64,000 nucleotides of DNA from Sphingomonas jejuensis (GTDB lineage: Bacteria; Pseudomonadota; Alphaproteobacteria; Sphingomonadales; Sphingomonadaceae): positions 544,001 to 608,000 of the forward strand of contig NZ_JAATJE010000002.1 in assembly GCF_011927695.1 (NCBI RefSeq), written 5' to 3'. How positions within the stretch are numbered: position 1 is the first letter of the stretch; each line of letters starts with the position of its first letter. This document shows positions 1-7,997 of this stretch, in pieces. Both the position numbers and the translations under genes were made by a program. The notes under the pieces are model-generated. The model searched no databases, had not been told where the DNA came from, and worked only from the letters and a program-made list of their open reading frames with translations.

Positions 1-571
1 TGTTCTGGAGCATCACCGTCTTGCCGACGCGCGGGGGCGCGACGATCAGCGTGCGCTGCCCCTTGCCCTGCGGAGAGACGATGTCGATGACCCGGGCCGA
101 CTTGTCCTTGACCGTGGGATCGGCGGGATCGAGCGTCAGCTTGCGCTCCGGATAGAGCGGCGTGAGATTGTCGAAATTGACGCGGTGACGCACGGCGTCG
201 GGGTCGTCGAAGTTGACGGAAACAAGCTTGGTCAGCGCGAAATAACGCTCGCCATCCTTGGGCGCGCGGATCTCTCCTTCAACCGTGTCGCCGGTGCGCA
301 GGCCGAACTTCCGCACCTGATTGGGGCTGACGTAGATGTCGTCCGGACCCGCCAGATAATTGGCCTCCGGCGAGCGCAGGAAGCCGAAGCCGTCCTGCAG
401 CACCTCGATGGTGCCGAGGCCCATGATCTGATCGCCATTATCGGCCTGGACCTTCAGGATGGCGAACAGCAGATCCTGCTTGCGGAGCGTGGAAGCGCCT
501 TCAACGCCCAACTCCTCGGCCATGCTGACCAGATCGGCAGGGGCCTTCTTCTTCAAATCCTTGAGATGCAT
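1..571 (-). CDS. rho: Transcription termination factor Rho (N-terminal part)
   Basis: Rho is a hexameric RNA-dependent ATPase that ends transcription. Only the first 190 codons are present; the gene runs off the window at position 1. Visible in order are a helical Rho_N segment (about residues 1-45, beginning [11 protein letters not shown]), the cold-shock-like RNA-binding domain (about 50-125, with the RNP1-type stretch DGFGFLRSP), and the beginning of the ATPase core as far as the Walker A motif APPRVGKT at the window edge. ATG at 571 is preceded by AGGA with seven bases of spacing. It lies downstream of hemE, hemJ and a small gene on the same strand; rho close to hemE is a usual alphaproteobacterial arrangement. 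Confidence 0.96.
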   Translation of the reverse strand, partial: MHLKDLKKKAPADLVSMAEELGVEGASTLRKQDLLFAILKVQADNGDQIMGLGTIEVLQDGFGFLRSPEANYLAGPDDIYVSPNQVRKFGLRTGDTVEGEIRAPKDGERYFALTKLVSVNFDDPDAVRHRVNFDNLTPLYPERKLTLDPADPTVKDKSARVIDIVSPQGKGQRTLIVAPPRVGKTVMLQN

Positions 572-671
572 TGATAATCCTGAGGGGTAGAAGGTGTCGT
601 TCGAAGAAAGACGCCGCTGGCAGGATGTGCGCGCAAGATGACAGCCCGAACGGGTGCGCGCGATCACCTGC

Positions 672-700
672 GGCCTATGCGGCGTCCTGAATCAAGTCAA
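672..700 (-). promoter_or_regulatory. rho: Possible rho promoter
   Basis: On the minus strand TTGACT (695-700) is followed after 17 bases by TAGGCC (672-677). The -35 box is good and the -10 box is weak. It would give rho an untranslated leader of roughly 95 bases, and rho leaders are commonly long because the gene is autoregulated. The call rests on motif appearance alone. Confidence 0.3.
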
Positions 701-705
701 GCGGT

Positions 706-721
706 GCCAAGAAGGCTTGGC
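706..721 (-). terminator. Short hairpin after the small gene
   Basis: GCCAAG (706-711) and CTTGGC (716-721) form a six-base-pair stem with a four-base loop, directly after the stop codon of the 723-1061 gene on the minus strand. No T-run follows, so it could be a weak or Rho-assisted terminator, or a 3'-end stabiliser. Confidence 0.3.
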
Positions 722-722
722 G

Positions 723-1061
723 CTAATTACCCTGGCCCGCGCGCCGCTTCAGGGCACGACCGAGAGCCTGGAGGGCCGATCCGCGGTCCTGAACCAAGGC
801 GGCGCAGCGCTGACGATCCGCGTCGATGGCGGCCAGAGCGTCGGGCCGGCTGAACAGATCCACGAACGCCGCCTCATAATCGAAGTTGGCGGTGCGCGCA
901 TCGATGCGCCCGACAAAATAGGTGGCGGCAGAGGAAAGGCCCGCACGCTGTTCTGCGGTCAGGCTGTCGCTCGCCGAGAGGGCGAACGACGCGAGGCATC
1001 GCAGATCCGCCTGGTTGGCCGCGGACGGCGTCGATTGCATCAGAAGAAGCGCCAAGAGCAT
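723..1061 (-). CDS. Small putative secreted protein, unknown function
   Basis: A 112-residue protein I cannot assign to a family. It starts with a short hydrophobic stretch (MLLALLLMQSTPSAANQA), which could be a signal peptide, followed by an Ala/Arg-rich, probably helical body with two cysteines (RCLASF and QRCAAL). The ATG at 1061 overlaps the hemJ stop by one base (TGATG), so it is probably translated with hemJ. It ends about 150 bases before rho. Its position between hemJ and rho suggests an accessory envelope protein; this is inference only. Confidence 0.7.
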   Translation of the reverse strand: MLLALLLMQSTPSAANQADLRCLASFALSASDSLTAEQRAGLSSAATYFVGRIDARTANFDYEAAFVDLFSRPDALAAIDADRQRCAALVQDRGSALQALGRALKRRAGQGN

Positions 1062-1492
1062 CAGAGTGGCTTCACGATCACAAGGATGACGATCAGGATC
1101 ACGGCGACGCCAGGCACTTCGTTCAGCAGGCGAAGCGCCTTTGTGGTCGGCGGGCGATGCCCGGCCGCAAGCTTGCGACCATAACCGACCGCCCAGCCGT
1201 GATAGCCGCTCAGCAGGATCACCAGCAGGAGCTTGGCATGAAACCATCCCATGCTGAACGCGCCGATCTGAACGGCAAGCGCCAAGCCAAGGATCCAGAC
1301 ACCGATCATCGACGGATTGAGGATGATCCGGCGCAACCGCCCTTCCCGCTCGATCCATTTCGCCGCCTGCGGCGAGCCCACCGGCTCCTCCGCATGATAG
1401 ATGTGGAAGCGGGGAAGCAGGAACAGCCCTGCGATCCAGAAGATCACGAGGATGAGGTGCGCGGCCTTTAGCCAGAGATATGCCTGGCCCAT
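1061..1492 (-). CDS. hemJ: Protoporphyrinogen IX oxidase HemJ
   Basis: Membrane-bound oxidase of the next-to-last haem step (protoporphyrinogen IX to protoporphyrin IX). It is 143 residues, the usual length, with about four hydrophobic segments and the conserved opening WLKAAHLILVIFWIAGL with its histidine at residue 12, then RFHIYH and the GYHGW region. The ATG at 1492 overlaps the hemE stop by one base, and its own stop overlaps the next ATG by one base, so hemE-hemJ-small gene form one translationally coupled operon. Pairing with hemE supports the haem role. Confidence 0.93.
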   Translation of the reverse strand: MGQAYLWLKAAHLILVIFWIAGLFLLPRFHIYHAEEPVGSPQAAKWIEREGRLRRIILNPSMIGVWILGLALAVQIGAFSMGWFHAKLLLVILLSGYHGWAVGYGRKLAAGHRPPTTKALRLLNEVPGVAVILIVILVIVKPL

Positions 1493-2547
1493 CAGCCTTC
1501 ACCCCTCACGCGGGCGATCAGGTGCTCGACATGCGCGATCGGCGTATGCTGATCGATGCCGTGCCCGAGATTGAAGATATGGGGGCGGCCGGCGAAGGCA
1601 TCAAGGATCCGGTCAATGCCGGCATCAAGCGCGGCACCGCCGGCAATCAGCGCCAGGGGATCGAGGTTGCCCTGCACCGGGAGCTCCGGTGGGAGGACGC
1701 GGTCCGCCCAGTGCGGATCCACCGTCTCGTCGAGCCCGACGGCATCGACCCTGGTCCCGGCGACATAGGCCGGCAACTTGCCACCGGCGCCTTTTGGAAA
1801 GCCGATGATCGGAACGGTCGGATGACGCGCCCGCAGCGCCGAAACGATCGCTTCGTTGGGGGCGATCACCCAGCGTTCAAATTGCGCGGGGCTGAGGCTG
1901 CCGGCCCAGCTGTCGAACAGCTGCACAGCGTGGACGCCCGCATCGATCTGCGCTGCCAGATAATCGACCGTCATGCCGATGATGGCGTCGATGATCGCAC
2001 CGAACCGCGCGGTGTCGGAATAAGCGAGGCCGCGCGTTCGGGCCTGGTCCCGGCTGCCCTGGCCGGCCACCATGTAGGTCGCGACCGTCCAGGGCGACCC
2101 TGCGAAGCCCAGGAAGGTCACTGCGGGCGACAAGGCAGCGGCGACCCGGCGAACAGTGCCGTAGACCGGCTCCAGCCGCTCCGGATGGGCGATGAAGTCC
2201 TCGAGCCTTGCCTCGATCAGCGGCGGGGCGAGCCGCGGCCCCTCGCCGGCAACGAAACTCAGGTCCTGCCCCAAGGCCCAGGGCACCATCAGGATGTCGG
2301 AAAACAGGATGGATCCGTCGAACCCGAACCGTCGGATCGGTTGGAGCGTGATCTCGGCGGCGGCGTCGCTGTCGGTGGCAAGCGCGAGAAAGCCGCCTTT
2401 GTCCGCCCGGAGCGCGCGATATTCGGGTAGGTATCGCCCCGCCTGACGCATGAGCCAGATCGGCGGAACGGCCTGCCGGCGTCCTCGAAGCGTGGCGAGA
2501 AGCGGCGGATCCGACGAGCGAACCGGGGCGGGGGAGTCCATCTCCAT
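1492..2547 (-). CDS. hemE: Uroporphyrinogen decarboxylase
   Basis: Cytosolic HemE removes four carboxyl groups from uroporphyrinogen III to give coproporphyrinogen III. The signature PPIWLMRQAGRYLPEY near the N-terminus, the middle motif GFAGSPWTVATYM and the C-terminal FNLGHGI are all present. With ATG at 2547 the protein is 351 residues, a normal length; the next ATG at 2541 is also possible. The frame is open further upstream to 2694, but that stretch is low-complexity and lies in the putative origin, so it was left out. First gene of the hemE-hemJ operon, divergent from ppsR. Confidence 0.96.
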   Translation of the reverse strand: MEMDSPAPVRSSDPPLLATLRGRRQAVPPIWLMRQAGRYLPEYRALRADKGGFLALATDSDAAAEITLQPIRRFGFDGSILFSDILMVPWALGQDLSFVAGEGPRLAPPLIEARLEDFIAHPERLEPVYGTVRRVAAALSPAVTFLGFAGSPWTVATYMVAGQGSRDQARTRGLAYSDTARFGAIIDAIIGMTVDYLAAQIDAGVHAVQLFDSWAGSLSPAQFERWVIAPNEAIVSALRARHPTVPIIGFPKGAGGKLPAYVAGTRVDAVGLDETVDPHWADRVLPPELPVQGNLDPLALIAGGAALDAGIDRILDAFAGRPHIFNLGHGIDQHTPIAHVEHLIARVRGEG

Positions 2548-2700
2548 ATCTTCAAAGAGACTCTTGAAAGGATGATGAGGCTGTTGGCCGGGGGCAAAGC
2601 GGGGCTTAGGCGTTCGTCCCGGACTTGCCAACGCTTTGACAATCGCGCGGTGACGCAAAGCCGCCGATTCCCGGACATCCTCCCCGCACTTCACAGACTG

Positions 2701-2709
2701 TGGATAACT
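2701..2709 (-). promoter_or_regulatory. DnaA box (perfect)
   Basis: Reads TTATCCACA on the minus strand, identical to the high-affinity consensus, inside the hemE-ppsR gap. Confidence 0.85.
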
Positions 2710-2710
2710 T

Positions 2711-2730
2711 CATCCTGCTGTGGATGAAGC
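2711..2730. repeat. Inverted repeat within the origin region
   Basis: TTCATCC (2711-2717) is mirrored exactly by GGATGAA (2724-2730) with a six-base spacer. Its right arm overlaps the near-match DnaA box at 2721-2729. It may be a paired weak DnaA site or a site for another origin-binding factor. Confidence 0.6.
2721..2729 (-). promoter_or_regulatory. DnaA box (one mismatch)
   Basis: Reads TCATCCACA on the minus strand, one base from the consensus, twelve bases beyond the perfect box at 2701-2709. Confidence 0.55.
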
Positions 2731-2798
2731 CGTGCAGCGATGCGACTTGTCCCCTGCGGCTTGGCGTCCGCGAGTTGATCCGCTAGCCCGGACGCCGC

Positions 2799-2807
2799 TT
2801 ATCCACA
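2799..2807 (+). promoter_or_regulatory. DnaA box (perfect)
   Basis: TTATCCACA on the plus strand, 24 bases before the ppsR start codon, so DnaA bound here could also affect ppsR transcription. Confidence 0.85.
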
Positions 2808-2830
2808 GGCTTGTGAGCAATGGCGCGCGC

Positions 2831-3664
2831 ATGAAGACCCGGCTCCACCTGCATCTTCTCTCCGACAGCACGGGCGAGACCCTGGAGGTGCTGGCCAAGG
2901 CCGCGGTCGCGCAGTTCGACGGCGTTGAGACGGTGAAGCATTTCTGGCCGATGATCCGGTCGGAAGCGTTCCTTGAGCGTATTCTCGGAGAGATCGCGCA
3001 GAACCCCGGGCTGGTGCTGTTCACGCTCGTCAATCCCGACATCCGCCGGGTGCTGGAGACGAGCTGCCGTGCGCTTGGTCTGCCGGCGGTTCCAGCGCTC
3101 GATCCTGTGGTCGCCGCGCTGTCCACGCTGCTGGGACAACCGGCGAAGGCGCGACCCGGGCGCCAGCACATGCTTGATGCCGCTTATTTCGCGCGCGTCG
3201 ACGCGATCCAGTTCACCATCGCGCATGATGACGGCATCGGGCAGGAGGACTGGGAGGAAGCCGACATCGTGCTGGCGGGGATCAGCCGCACGTCCAAGAC
3301 GCCGACGTCCATCTACCTGGCCAATCGGGGCTACAAGACGGCGAACATCCCGCTGGTTGTCGAGAGCCCGCCGCCCGCCTGCCTGTTCGAGCTGAAGCAG
3401 CCGCTGGTGGTCGGCCTCACCGCCAGTCCGGACAGGCTGATCCAGGTGCGGCGCAACCGGCTCCTGTCGCTCAACCAGGCACCGGAGACCGATTATGTCG
3501 ATGACGAAGCGGTGCGGCGGGAGGTGACGTTCGCGCGGCGCATCTTCGCCGACAAAGGATGGCCGATCATCGACGTGACCCGTCGCTCCATCGAGGAAAC
3601 CGCTGCGGCGATCATCAACCTGGTGAACGAGCGCAACGCTGCGGGAGCCGAGGGGCGGTCGTGA
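2831..3664 (+). CDS. ppsR: Pyruvate phosphate dikinase / PEP synthase regulatory protein
   Basis: Bifunctional serine/threonine kinase and Pi-dependent pyrophosphorylase (DUF299 family) that switches PEP synthase or pyruvate phosphate dikinase off and on, thereby steering gluconeogenic carbon. The protein is 277 residues, starts MKTRLHLHLLSDSTGET (the family's N-terminal signature) and has the P-loop-like GISRTSKTPTSIYLA near residue 155. The ATG at 2831 was chosen because the frame upstream covers the DnaA boxes and has no family similarity. Its stop overlaps the maf start (GTGA). It is the first gene right of the origin. Confidence 0.94.
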   Translation: MKTRLHLHLLSDSTGETLEVLAKAAVAQFDGVETVKHFWPMIRSEAFLERILGEIAQNPGLVLFTLVNPDIRRVLETSCRALGLPAVPALDPVVAALSTLLGQPAKARPGRQHMLDAAYFARVDAIQFTIAHDDGIGQEDWEEADIVLAGISRTSKTPTSIYLANRGYKTANIPLVVESPPPACLFELKQPLVVGLTASPDRLIQVRRNRLLSLNQAPETDYVDDEAVRREVTFARRIFADKGWPIIDVTRRSIEETAAAIINLVNERNAAGAEGRS

Positions 3665-4257
3665 CGCTGTTGCTTGCCTCGCGGAGCGCAGGTCGGGCCG
3701 CCCTGCTGCAGGCCGCAGCTGTGCCCTTCGACGCGATGGCCGCACCGGTCGACGAGGATGCCGCCAAGGCGTCACTGCGGGCCGAGCGGCTCGCGCCGCG
3801 CGATCTGGCCGATGCGCTTGCCGATTTGAAGGCGCAGGCGGTGGCGCGTCGGCATCCCGATCGGTTGGTGCTCGGCGCCGATCAGATCCTGGCACTCGAC
3901 GACGGCACCACGCTCGACAAGCCAACGTCACGCGCCGAGGCGGCCGATCAGCTCCGGCTGCTGCGCGGGCGCACGCACCGGCTGTTGAGTGCGGCCGTCC
4001 TGATCGCCGAGGGCCGGGCAATCTGGCGGCACGTCGAAGAAGCAAGGCTGTCCGTTCGCGCGTTCAGCGACGCCTTTCTCGAAGATTATCTGGATGCCGA
4101 GTGGCCGGCAATTGCGGGCTGCGTCGGCGGCTACCGGGTCGAGGGCCGGGGCGTGACCCTGTTCGAGCGCATCGAGGGGACACAGGCGGCGATCGTCGGC
4201 TTGCCCCTCCTGCCGCTGCTTGCCCAGCTGCGCCGACTGGGAGTGATGCCGTCATGA
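3661..4257 (+). CDS. maf: Maf family nucleotide pyrophosphatase
   Basis: Maf proteins hydrolyse non-canonical or surplus nucleoside triphosphates to monophosphates and are linked to cell division arrest. It is 198 residues, with the N-terminal LASRSAGRAALL motif, the catalytic-Asp stretch LGADQIL followed by LDKP, and GCVGGYRVEGRG near the C-terminus. GTG at 3661 overlaps the ppsR stop. The stop overlaps aroE by four bases (ATGA). It belongs to a tightly coupled origin-proximal operon. Confidence 0.92.
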   Translation: MTLLLASRSAGRAALLQAAAVPFDAMAAPVDEDAAKASLRAERLAPRDLADALADLKAQAVARRHPDRLVLGADQILALDDGTTLDKPTSRAEAADQLRLLRGRTHRLLSAAVLIAEGRAIWRHVEEARLSVRAFSDAFLEDYLDAEWPAIAGCVGGYRVEGRGVTLFERIEGTQAAIVGLPLLPLLAQLRRLGVMPS

Positions 4258-5063
4258 CAGCGTGGGCCGAGGTGATCGGAGATCCGGTTGCCCATTCGCT
4301 CTCCCCAGTCATTCATCGCTTCTGGCTCGACGCGCTGAAGCTGCCGGGGGCCTATCACGCGACCGCCGTCGGTGCAGGAGATTTGGCTTCGTTCCTCGAC
4401 GAACGTCGCAAGGATCCTGACTGGCGGGGATGCAACGTCACGATGCCGCACAAGCAGGCGGTGCTGGCGCTTGCCGAAGATCGCGGCGGCCTTCGCGACA
4501 GCATCGGCGCGGCCAATACACTGTTCCGGGCAGACGACGGCGCGCTTGTCGCCACCAACACCGATGCAGCCGGTTTCTACGAACCGATCGCCGATGCCGA
4601 CCTTGCCGGCCGCACCGTGACGGTGGCGGGCGCCGGAGGTGCCGCCCGAGCCGTTTTATTCGCGCTCCGGCAGATGGGAGTCGGCGAGGTCGTGCTGCTG
4701 AACCGGACGCCGCTGAAGGCCGCGGCGTTGCTTCATCATTTCGGCCTCAAGGGGCGCGTGCTCGGCCTGGACGCGGTTCCGCCGCCGTCGGCCCTGATCG
4801 TCAACGCCAGTGCGCTTGGCATGGCCGGGCAGCCCGACTGGCGGCCCGACCTGTCGCAGCAGGATGACGGCTGCATCGTCTATGACCTTGTCTACCATCC
4901 TCTCGAGACCGCGCTTCTGCAGACGGCCGCGGAGGCGGAGCTGGCGACGGTCGATGGGCTTGACATGCTGATCGGACAGGCGCGGGTCGCGTTCGAGCTG
5001 TTCTTCGGGCAGGCGCCTCCCGAAGAGGGTGACGAGGCCTTGCGGGCGCGGCTGGTGGCATGA
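4254..5063 (+). CDS. aroE: Shikimate dehydrogenase
   Basis: Reduces 3-dehydroshikimate to shikimate with NADPH in aromatic amino acid synthesis. It has 269 residues. Motifs in order: GDPVAHSLSPVIH (shikimate binding), NVTMPHK with the catalytic lysine, NTDAAGF, the Rossmann GAGGAARA, and NASALGMAG. The ATG overlaps the maf stop (ATGA) and the stop overlaps coaE (ATGA). Confidence 0.95.
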   Translation: MTAWAEVIGDPVAHSLSPVIHRFWLDALKLPGAYHATAVGAGDLASFLDERRKDPDWRGCNVTMPHKQAVLALAEDRGGLRDSIGAANTLFRADDGALVATNTDAAGFYEPIADADLAGRTVTVAGAGGAARAVLFALRQMGVGEVVLLNRTPLKAAALLHHFGLKGRVLGLDAVPPPSALIVNASALGMAGQPDWRPDLSQQDDGCIVYDLVYHPLETALLQTAAEAELATVDGLDMLIGQARVAFELFFGQAPPEEGDEALRARLVA

Positions 5064-5701
5064 TCCGCATCGGGCTGACCGGCTCGATCGGCATGGGAAA
5101 GTCAACGGTCGCGCGGATGTTCGCGGATGAGGGGATCCCCGTTTTCGACGCCGACGCGGCGGTGCACCGGCTTCAAGGTTCAGGCGCGCCGCTGTTGTCG
5201 GCAATCGAGCGGGCGTTTCCTGGCACCACCGGGCCGGGCGGCGTGGATCGGGTCGCACTCGGTCTCGCAGTCTTCGGCGACCGGCGCGCACGACGACGGT
5301 TGGAGCGGATCGTTCACCCGGCCGTCGCTGCGGACCGCCGCGCCTTCCTCAGGCGCAATCGATCGCGACCTGCCGTTCTGCTCGACGTGCCCCTGCTGTT
5401 CGAGACGCGGGGCGACCGCGCCGTCGACCTGGTCGTGGTCGTGTCGGCACCGCGACCCGTTCAGCGCGCACGCGTGCTTGAACGTGACGGCATGACGTCG
5501 GCGCGGTTCCGCCGCATCTTGGCCGCCCAGCTTCCCGACCATGTGAAGCGCAGGCGCGCGGACCTCGTCATCGAGACGGGGCGCCCGATCGCCGAGTGCC
5601 GGCGAATTGTCCGCCGGCTGGTCGCTTGCCTCCGCGGACGACCGGAGCGATACGCAAGGTCATGCGTGAGATCGTCTTCGACACCGAAACGACGGGGCTG
5701 A
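5060..5701 (+). CDS. coaE: Dephospho-CoA kinase
   Basis: Last step of coenzyme A synthesis: phosphorylates the 3'-OH of dephospho-CoA. The Walker A GLTGSIGMGKST is at residues 5-16, followed by DADAAVHRL, VLLDVPLLFE and RDGMTS. It has 213 residues with a long Arg-rich tail. The last 40 bases overlap the start of dnaQ in another frame, so the tail is an overlap product rather than conserved sequence. Confidence 0.94.
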   Translation: MIRIGLTGSIGMGKSTVARMFADEGIPVFDADAAVHRLQGSGAPLLSAIERAFPGTTGPGGVDRVALGLAVFGDRRARRRLERIVHPAVAADRRAFLRRNRSRPAVLLDVPLLFETRGDRAVDLVVVVSAPRPVQRARVLERDGMTSARFRRILAAQLPDHVKRRRADLVIETGRPIAECRRIVRRLVACLRGRPERYARSCVRSSSTPKRRG

Positions 5702-6378
5702 ACCCGAACGACGGGCACCGGCTTGTCGAAATCGGCTGCGTCGAGCTGTTCAACCGGGTGGAGACGGGCCGGACGTTCCACGCCTATTACTGCCCCGAGC
5801 GATCGATGCCGCCTGAGGCGCAGGCGGTGCACGGCCTGTCCGAAGCGTTTCTGTCGGACAAGCCATGCTTCGAAGAGGGGGTCGAGGAGCTGCTCGATTT
5901 CCTCGAGGACTCGCCCTTGGTCGCGCACAACGCGATGTTCGACTTCGGCTTCCTCAACTGGGAGCTGAGCGACTGCGGCCGGCTGAAGATCCCGATGTCG
6001 CGGATGGTCGATACGCTGGCCCTGTCGCGCAGCCGCCATCCGGGTGCCAAGCACAGCCTGGACGCGCTGTGCTCCCGCTTCGGGATCGACCGCAGCCACC
6101 GTGTGAAACATGGCGCTCTGCTCGACGCGCAGCTCCTCGCGCAGGTTTATGTCGAGCTGACCGGCGGACGTCAGATCGGCTTTTCGCTGGCAGAAGCGAG
6201 CGGCCGGGTACAGGTCGAGACGGGCGGGCTGGGCACGGAGACGCTGGTGCGTCGGCTCTACCCTCCGCGCCCGCATGCGGCGTCCGCCGACGAACTGGCG
6301 GCGCATGCGCACTTCCTGTCGCGGATCGCAAATCCGCTCTGGAACGAGACCGGAACCGCCGTTGCGGCGGTCGGTTGA
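5662..6378 (+). CDS. dnaQ: DNA polymerase III epsilon subunit (3'-5' proofreading exonuclease)
   Basis: Proofreading subunit of the replicative polymerase. Exonuclease motifs: MREIVFDTETTGLNP (ExoI, residues 1-15), VAHNAMFDFGFLN (ExoII), and the HxAxxDA-type HGALLDAQLLA (ExoIII). It has 238 residues, normal length. ATG at 5662 was chosen because the protein then begins exactly at the ExoI motif; it overlaps coaE by 40 bases. Origin-proximal placement after coaE is typical of alphaproteobacteria. Confidence 0.95.
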   Translation: MREIVFDTETTGLNPNDGHRLVEIGCVELFNRVETGRTFHAYYCPERSMPPEAQAVHGLSEAFLSDKPCFEEGVEELLDFLEDSPLVAHNAMFDFGFLNWELSDCGRLKIPMSRMVDTLALSRSRHPGAKHSLDALCSRFGIDRSHRVKHGALLDAQLLAQVYVELTGGRQIGFSLAEASGRVQVETGGLGTETLVRRLYPPRPHAASADELAAHAHFLSRIANPLWNETGTAVAAVG

Positions 6379-6427
6379 TCTGAATCCCTAGACGGCGCAG
6401 GGCGCCGAGAAGCAGTTGGAGAGAAGG

Positions 6428-7000
6428 ATGGAAATCCGCGTATCCGGCCACCAGGTCGACACCGGCGAGGCACTTCGGGAGCATGTCGAGGAGCGGATGC
6501 AGGGCATAGCGGATAAGTATTTCTCCCGGGCCATTTCATCCCAGGTTACCTTCAACAAGGGACCACACGATTACCGTTTCGATTGCGACATCGTCGCGCA
6601 CGTCAACCAGGGCGTGATCCTGAAGGCCCATGGCGAAGGCACCGAAGCGCATCCTGCCTTCGACGTCGCCGCAGCGAAGATCGAGAAGCAGTTGCGGCGC
6701 TATGTCCGGCGTCTGCGCGATCACAAGGGCGAAGGCGACGGAGACGCGCTCGCCTATGACGCCGGCTACACCATCTTCCAGGCATCGGACGAAGAAGAGG
6801 AGGCGGCCGATAACCCGCTGATCATCGCTGAAACGCGCGTTGATGTTCCCGACAGCAGCGTGTCCGACGCCGTGATGATGCTGGATCTTCGCAACACGAA
6901 CGCACTGTTGTTCAAGAATAGCGGGACAGGGGCGTTCAACATGGTCTATCGGCGCGGCGACGGCACGATCGGCTGGGTGGAGCCGCAGCGCGCCGGCTGA
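6428..7000 (+). CDS. hpf: Ribosome hibernation promoting factor, long form
   Basis: Binds the 30S decoding centre and dimerises 70S ribosomes in stationary phase. It has 190 residues: an S30AE domain (about 1-105, MEIRVSGHQVDTG to the basic RRYVRRLRDHK), an acidic linker (DEEEEAAD), then the long-form C-terminal dimerisation domain (about 130-190, with LLFKNSGTGAFNMVYRRGDG). A strong ribosome site GGAGAGAAGG sits directly before ATG 6428. It is followed by ptsN, the same order as in many proteobacteria. Confidence 0.93.
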   Translation: MEIRVSGHQVDTGEALREHVEERMQGIADKYFSRAISSQVTFNKGPHDYRFDCDIVAHVNQGVILKAHGEGTEAHPAFDVAAAKIEKQLRRYVRRLRDHKGEGDGDALAYDAGYTIFQASDEEEEAADNPLIIAETRVDVPDSSVSDAVMMLDLRNTNALLFKNSGTGAFNMVYRRGDGTIGWVEPQRAG

Positions 7001-7027
7001 TTGCGTCGGGCGATCAGCATCAACGAC

Positions 7028-7051
7028 GGGTCGTGCGAGCCAGCACGACCC
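7028..7051 (+). terminator. Hairpin between hpf and ptsN
   Basis: A perfect nine-base-pair stem, GGGTCGTGC (7028-7036) with GCACGACCC (7043-7051), and a six-base loop. There is no T-run, so it is not a textbook intrinsic terminator. It may attenuate read-through into ptsN or protect the hpf 3' end. Confidence 0.5.
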
Positions 7052-7066
7052 CCTGATGGACGAGCG

Positions 7067-7534
7067 ATGACGGAATTGAGCGCGCTGCTTGCGCCGGGCG
7101 CGGTGGCGGACTCGTTCGCCGCGGCGAACAAGAAGGCCCTGTTCGTGCAGCTGGGAAGCCTTGCGGCCGATGTCGCGGGGCTGGAGGCCCGTGCCGTGAC
7201 CGAGAGGCTGACCGACCGCGAACGGCTCGGGTCGACGGGCTTTGGCGGCGGCATCGCCATTCCGCATGGCAAGGTTGCGGGACTTGATCGCATCGTCGGG
7301 CTGTTCGTGCGGCTCGATCGTGCGATCGACTTCGAGGCGGTCGACGATCTTCCGGTGGATCTCGTCTTCGCGCTGCTGTCGCCGCCGGACGCCGGTGCCG
7401 AGCATCTGAAAGCGCTGGCAGGCGTCAGCCGCCGGCTCCGAGACCGCAGCTTTGTCGCCAAGCTGAGGGGGGCGGGATCACGCGACGCGCTTTACGCGCT
7501 GTTGTCAGATACCGGGCAACGTGACGCCGCCTGA
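7067..7534 (+). CDS. ptsN: PTS IIA-like nitrogen-regulatory protein PtsN
   Basis: EIIA-Ntr phosphoacceptor of the regulatory nitrogen PTS. It has 155 residues; the phosphorylatable histidine is H67 within GGIAIPHGK, preceded by TDRERLGSTGFG. It starts at ATG 7067 after the hairpin at 7028-7051. Being next to hpf is standard, although rpoN, the other common neighbour, lies far away at 56549. The last bases overlap the next gene. Confidence 0.93.
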   Translation: MTELSALLAPGAVADSFAAANKKALFVQLGSLAADVAGLEARAVTERLTDRERLGSTGFGGGIAIPHGKVAGLDRIVGLFVRLDRAIDFEAVDDLPVDLVFALLSPPDAGAEHLKALAGVSRRLRDRSFVAKLRGAGSRDALYALLSDTGQRDAA

Positions 7535-7997
7535 TCCGGCTGGCGCCCCGGCCGGGGCGGAGGCGCATCACCGCGCACTCGAGGCGCTTTACGCCGCGGC
7601 ACCCATCAACCGGCTCTTCCCATCGATGCTCGCCATTCCGGAGCCGGGGATTTCCCGTATCCGGTTCGAGGTCGATCCGGCCCACCATCATGCCGCCGGC
7701 GCAGCCCATGGCACGGTGTACTTCAAGATGCTGGACGATGCGGCCTTCTATGCGGCCAACAGCCGCGTGACCGACCGGTTTCTTCTCACCACCGCCTTCA
7801 ATCTTCTGTTCACGCGTCCGTTGAAGGCCGGTGTCGTGACGGCCGAAGGACGCTGGATCAGTGGTGAGCGACGCGTCCTGATAGCGGATGCGCGCCTGCT
7901 CGACGCGGACGGCGAGGAAGTCGGGCGGGGAACCGGCACATTCATGCGATCGCACATCCCGCTTGCCACCCTGGCAGGGTATGCCCGGCAGGGATGA
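7521..7997 (+). CDS. PaaI-family hotdog thioesterase
   Basis: Probable acyl-CoA thioesterase of the hotdog fold, 158 residues. The centre has the family pattern AAGAAHGTVYFKMLDDAAFYAANS, with the HG preceding the main helix, followed by a sheet region ending GRGTGTFMRS. GTG at 7521 overlaps ptsN by 14 bases, and its stop overlaps the DUF1491 gene by four bases. Substrate unknown. Confidence 0.83.
   Translation: MTPPDPAGAPAGAEAHHRALEALYAAAPINRLFPSMLAIPEPGISRIRFEVDPAHHHAAGAAHGTVYFKMLDDAAFYAANSRVTDRFLLTTAFNLLFTRPLKAGVVTAEGRWISGERRVLIADARLLDADGEEVGRGTGTFMRSHIPLATLAGYARQG

Larger units (their letters stand above)
2548..2830. other. Putative chromosomal replication origin (oriC)
   Basis: A 283-base gap between the divergent genes hemE and ppsR. 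It contains two perfect DnaA boxes (2701-2709 on minus, 2799-2807 on plus), a one-mismatch box at 2721-2729 on minus, an inverted repeat at 2711-2730, and GANTC sites of the CcrM type (for example GACTC near 2559 and GATTC near 2665). In Caulobacter and Rickettsia the origin lies between hemE and the ppsR homologue (RP001), and the ppsR-maf-aroE-coaE-dnaQ order to the right is the usual origin flank. There is no clear AT-rich unwinding element; the region stays mostly GC-rich. Exact edges are unknown. Confidence 0.8.

Noticed and set aside
2548-2694. N-terminal extension of hemE into the origin region
   Set aside because: The extra residues are unlike the family, and the stretch lies beside the DnaA boxes. 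ATG 2547 gives the normal length.
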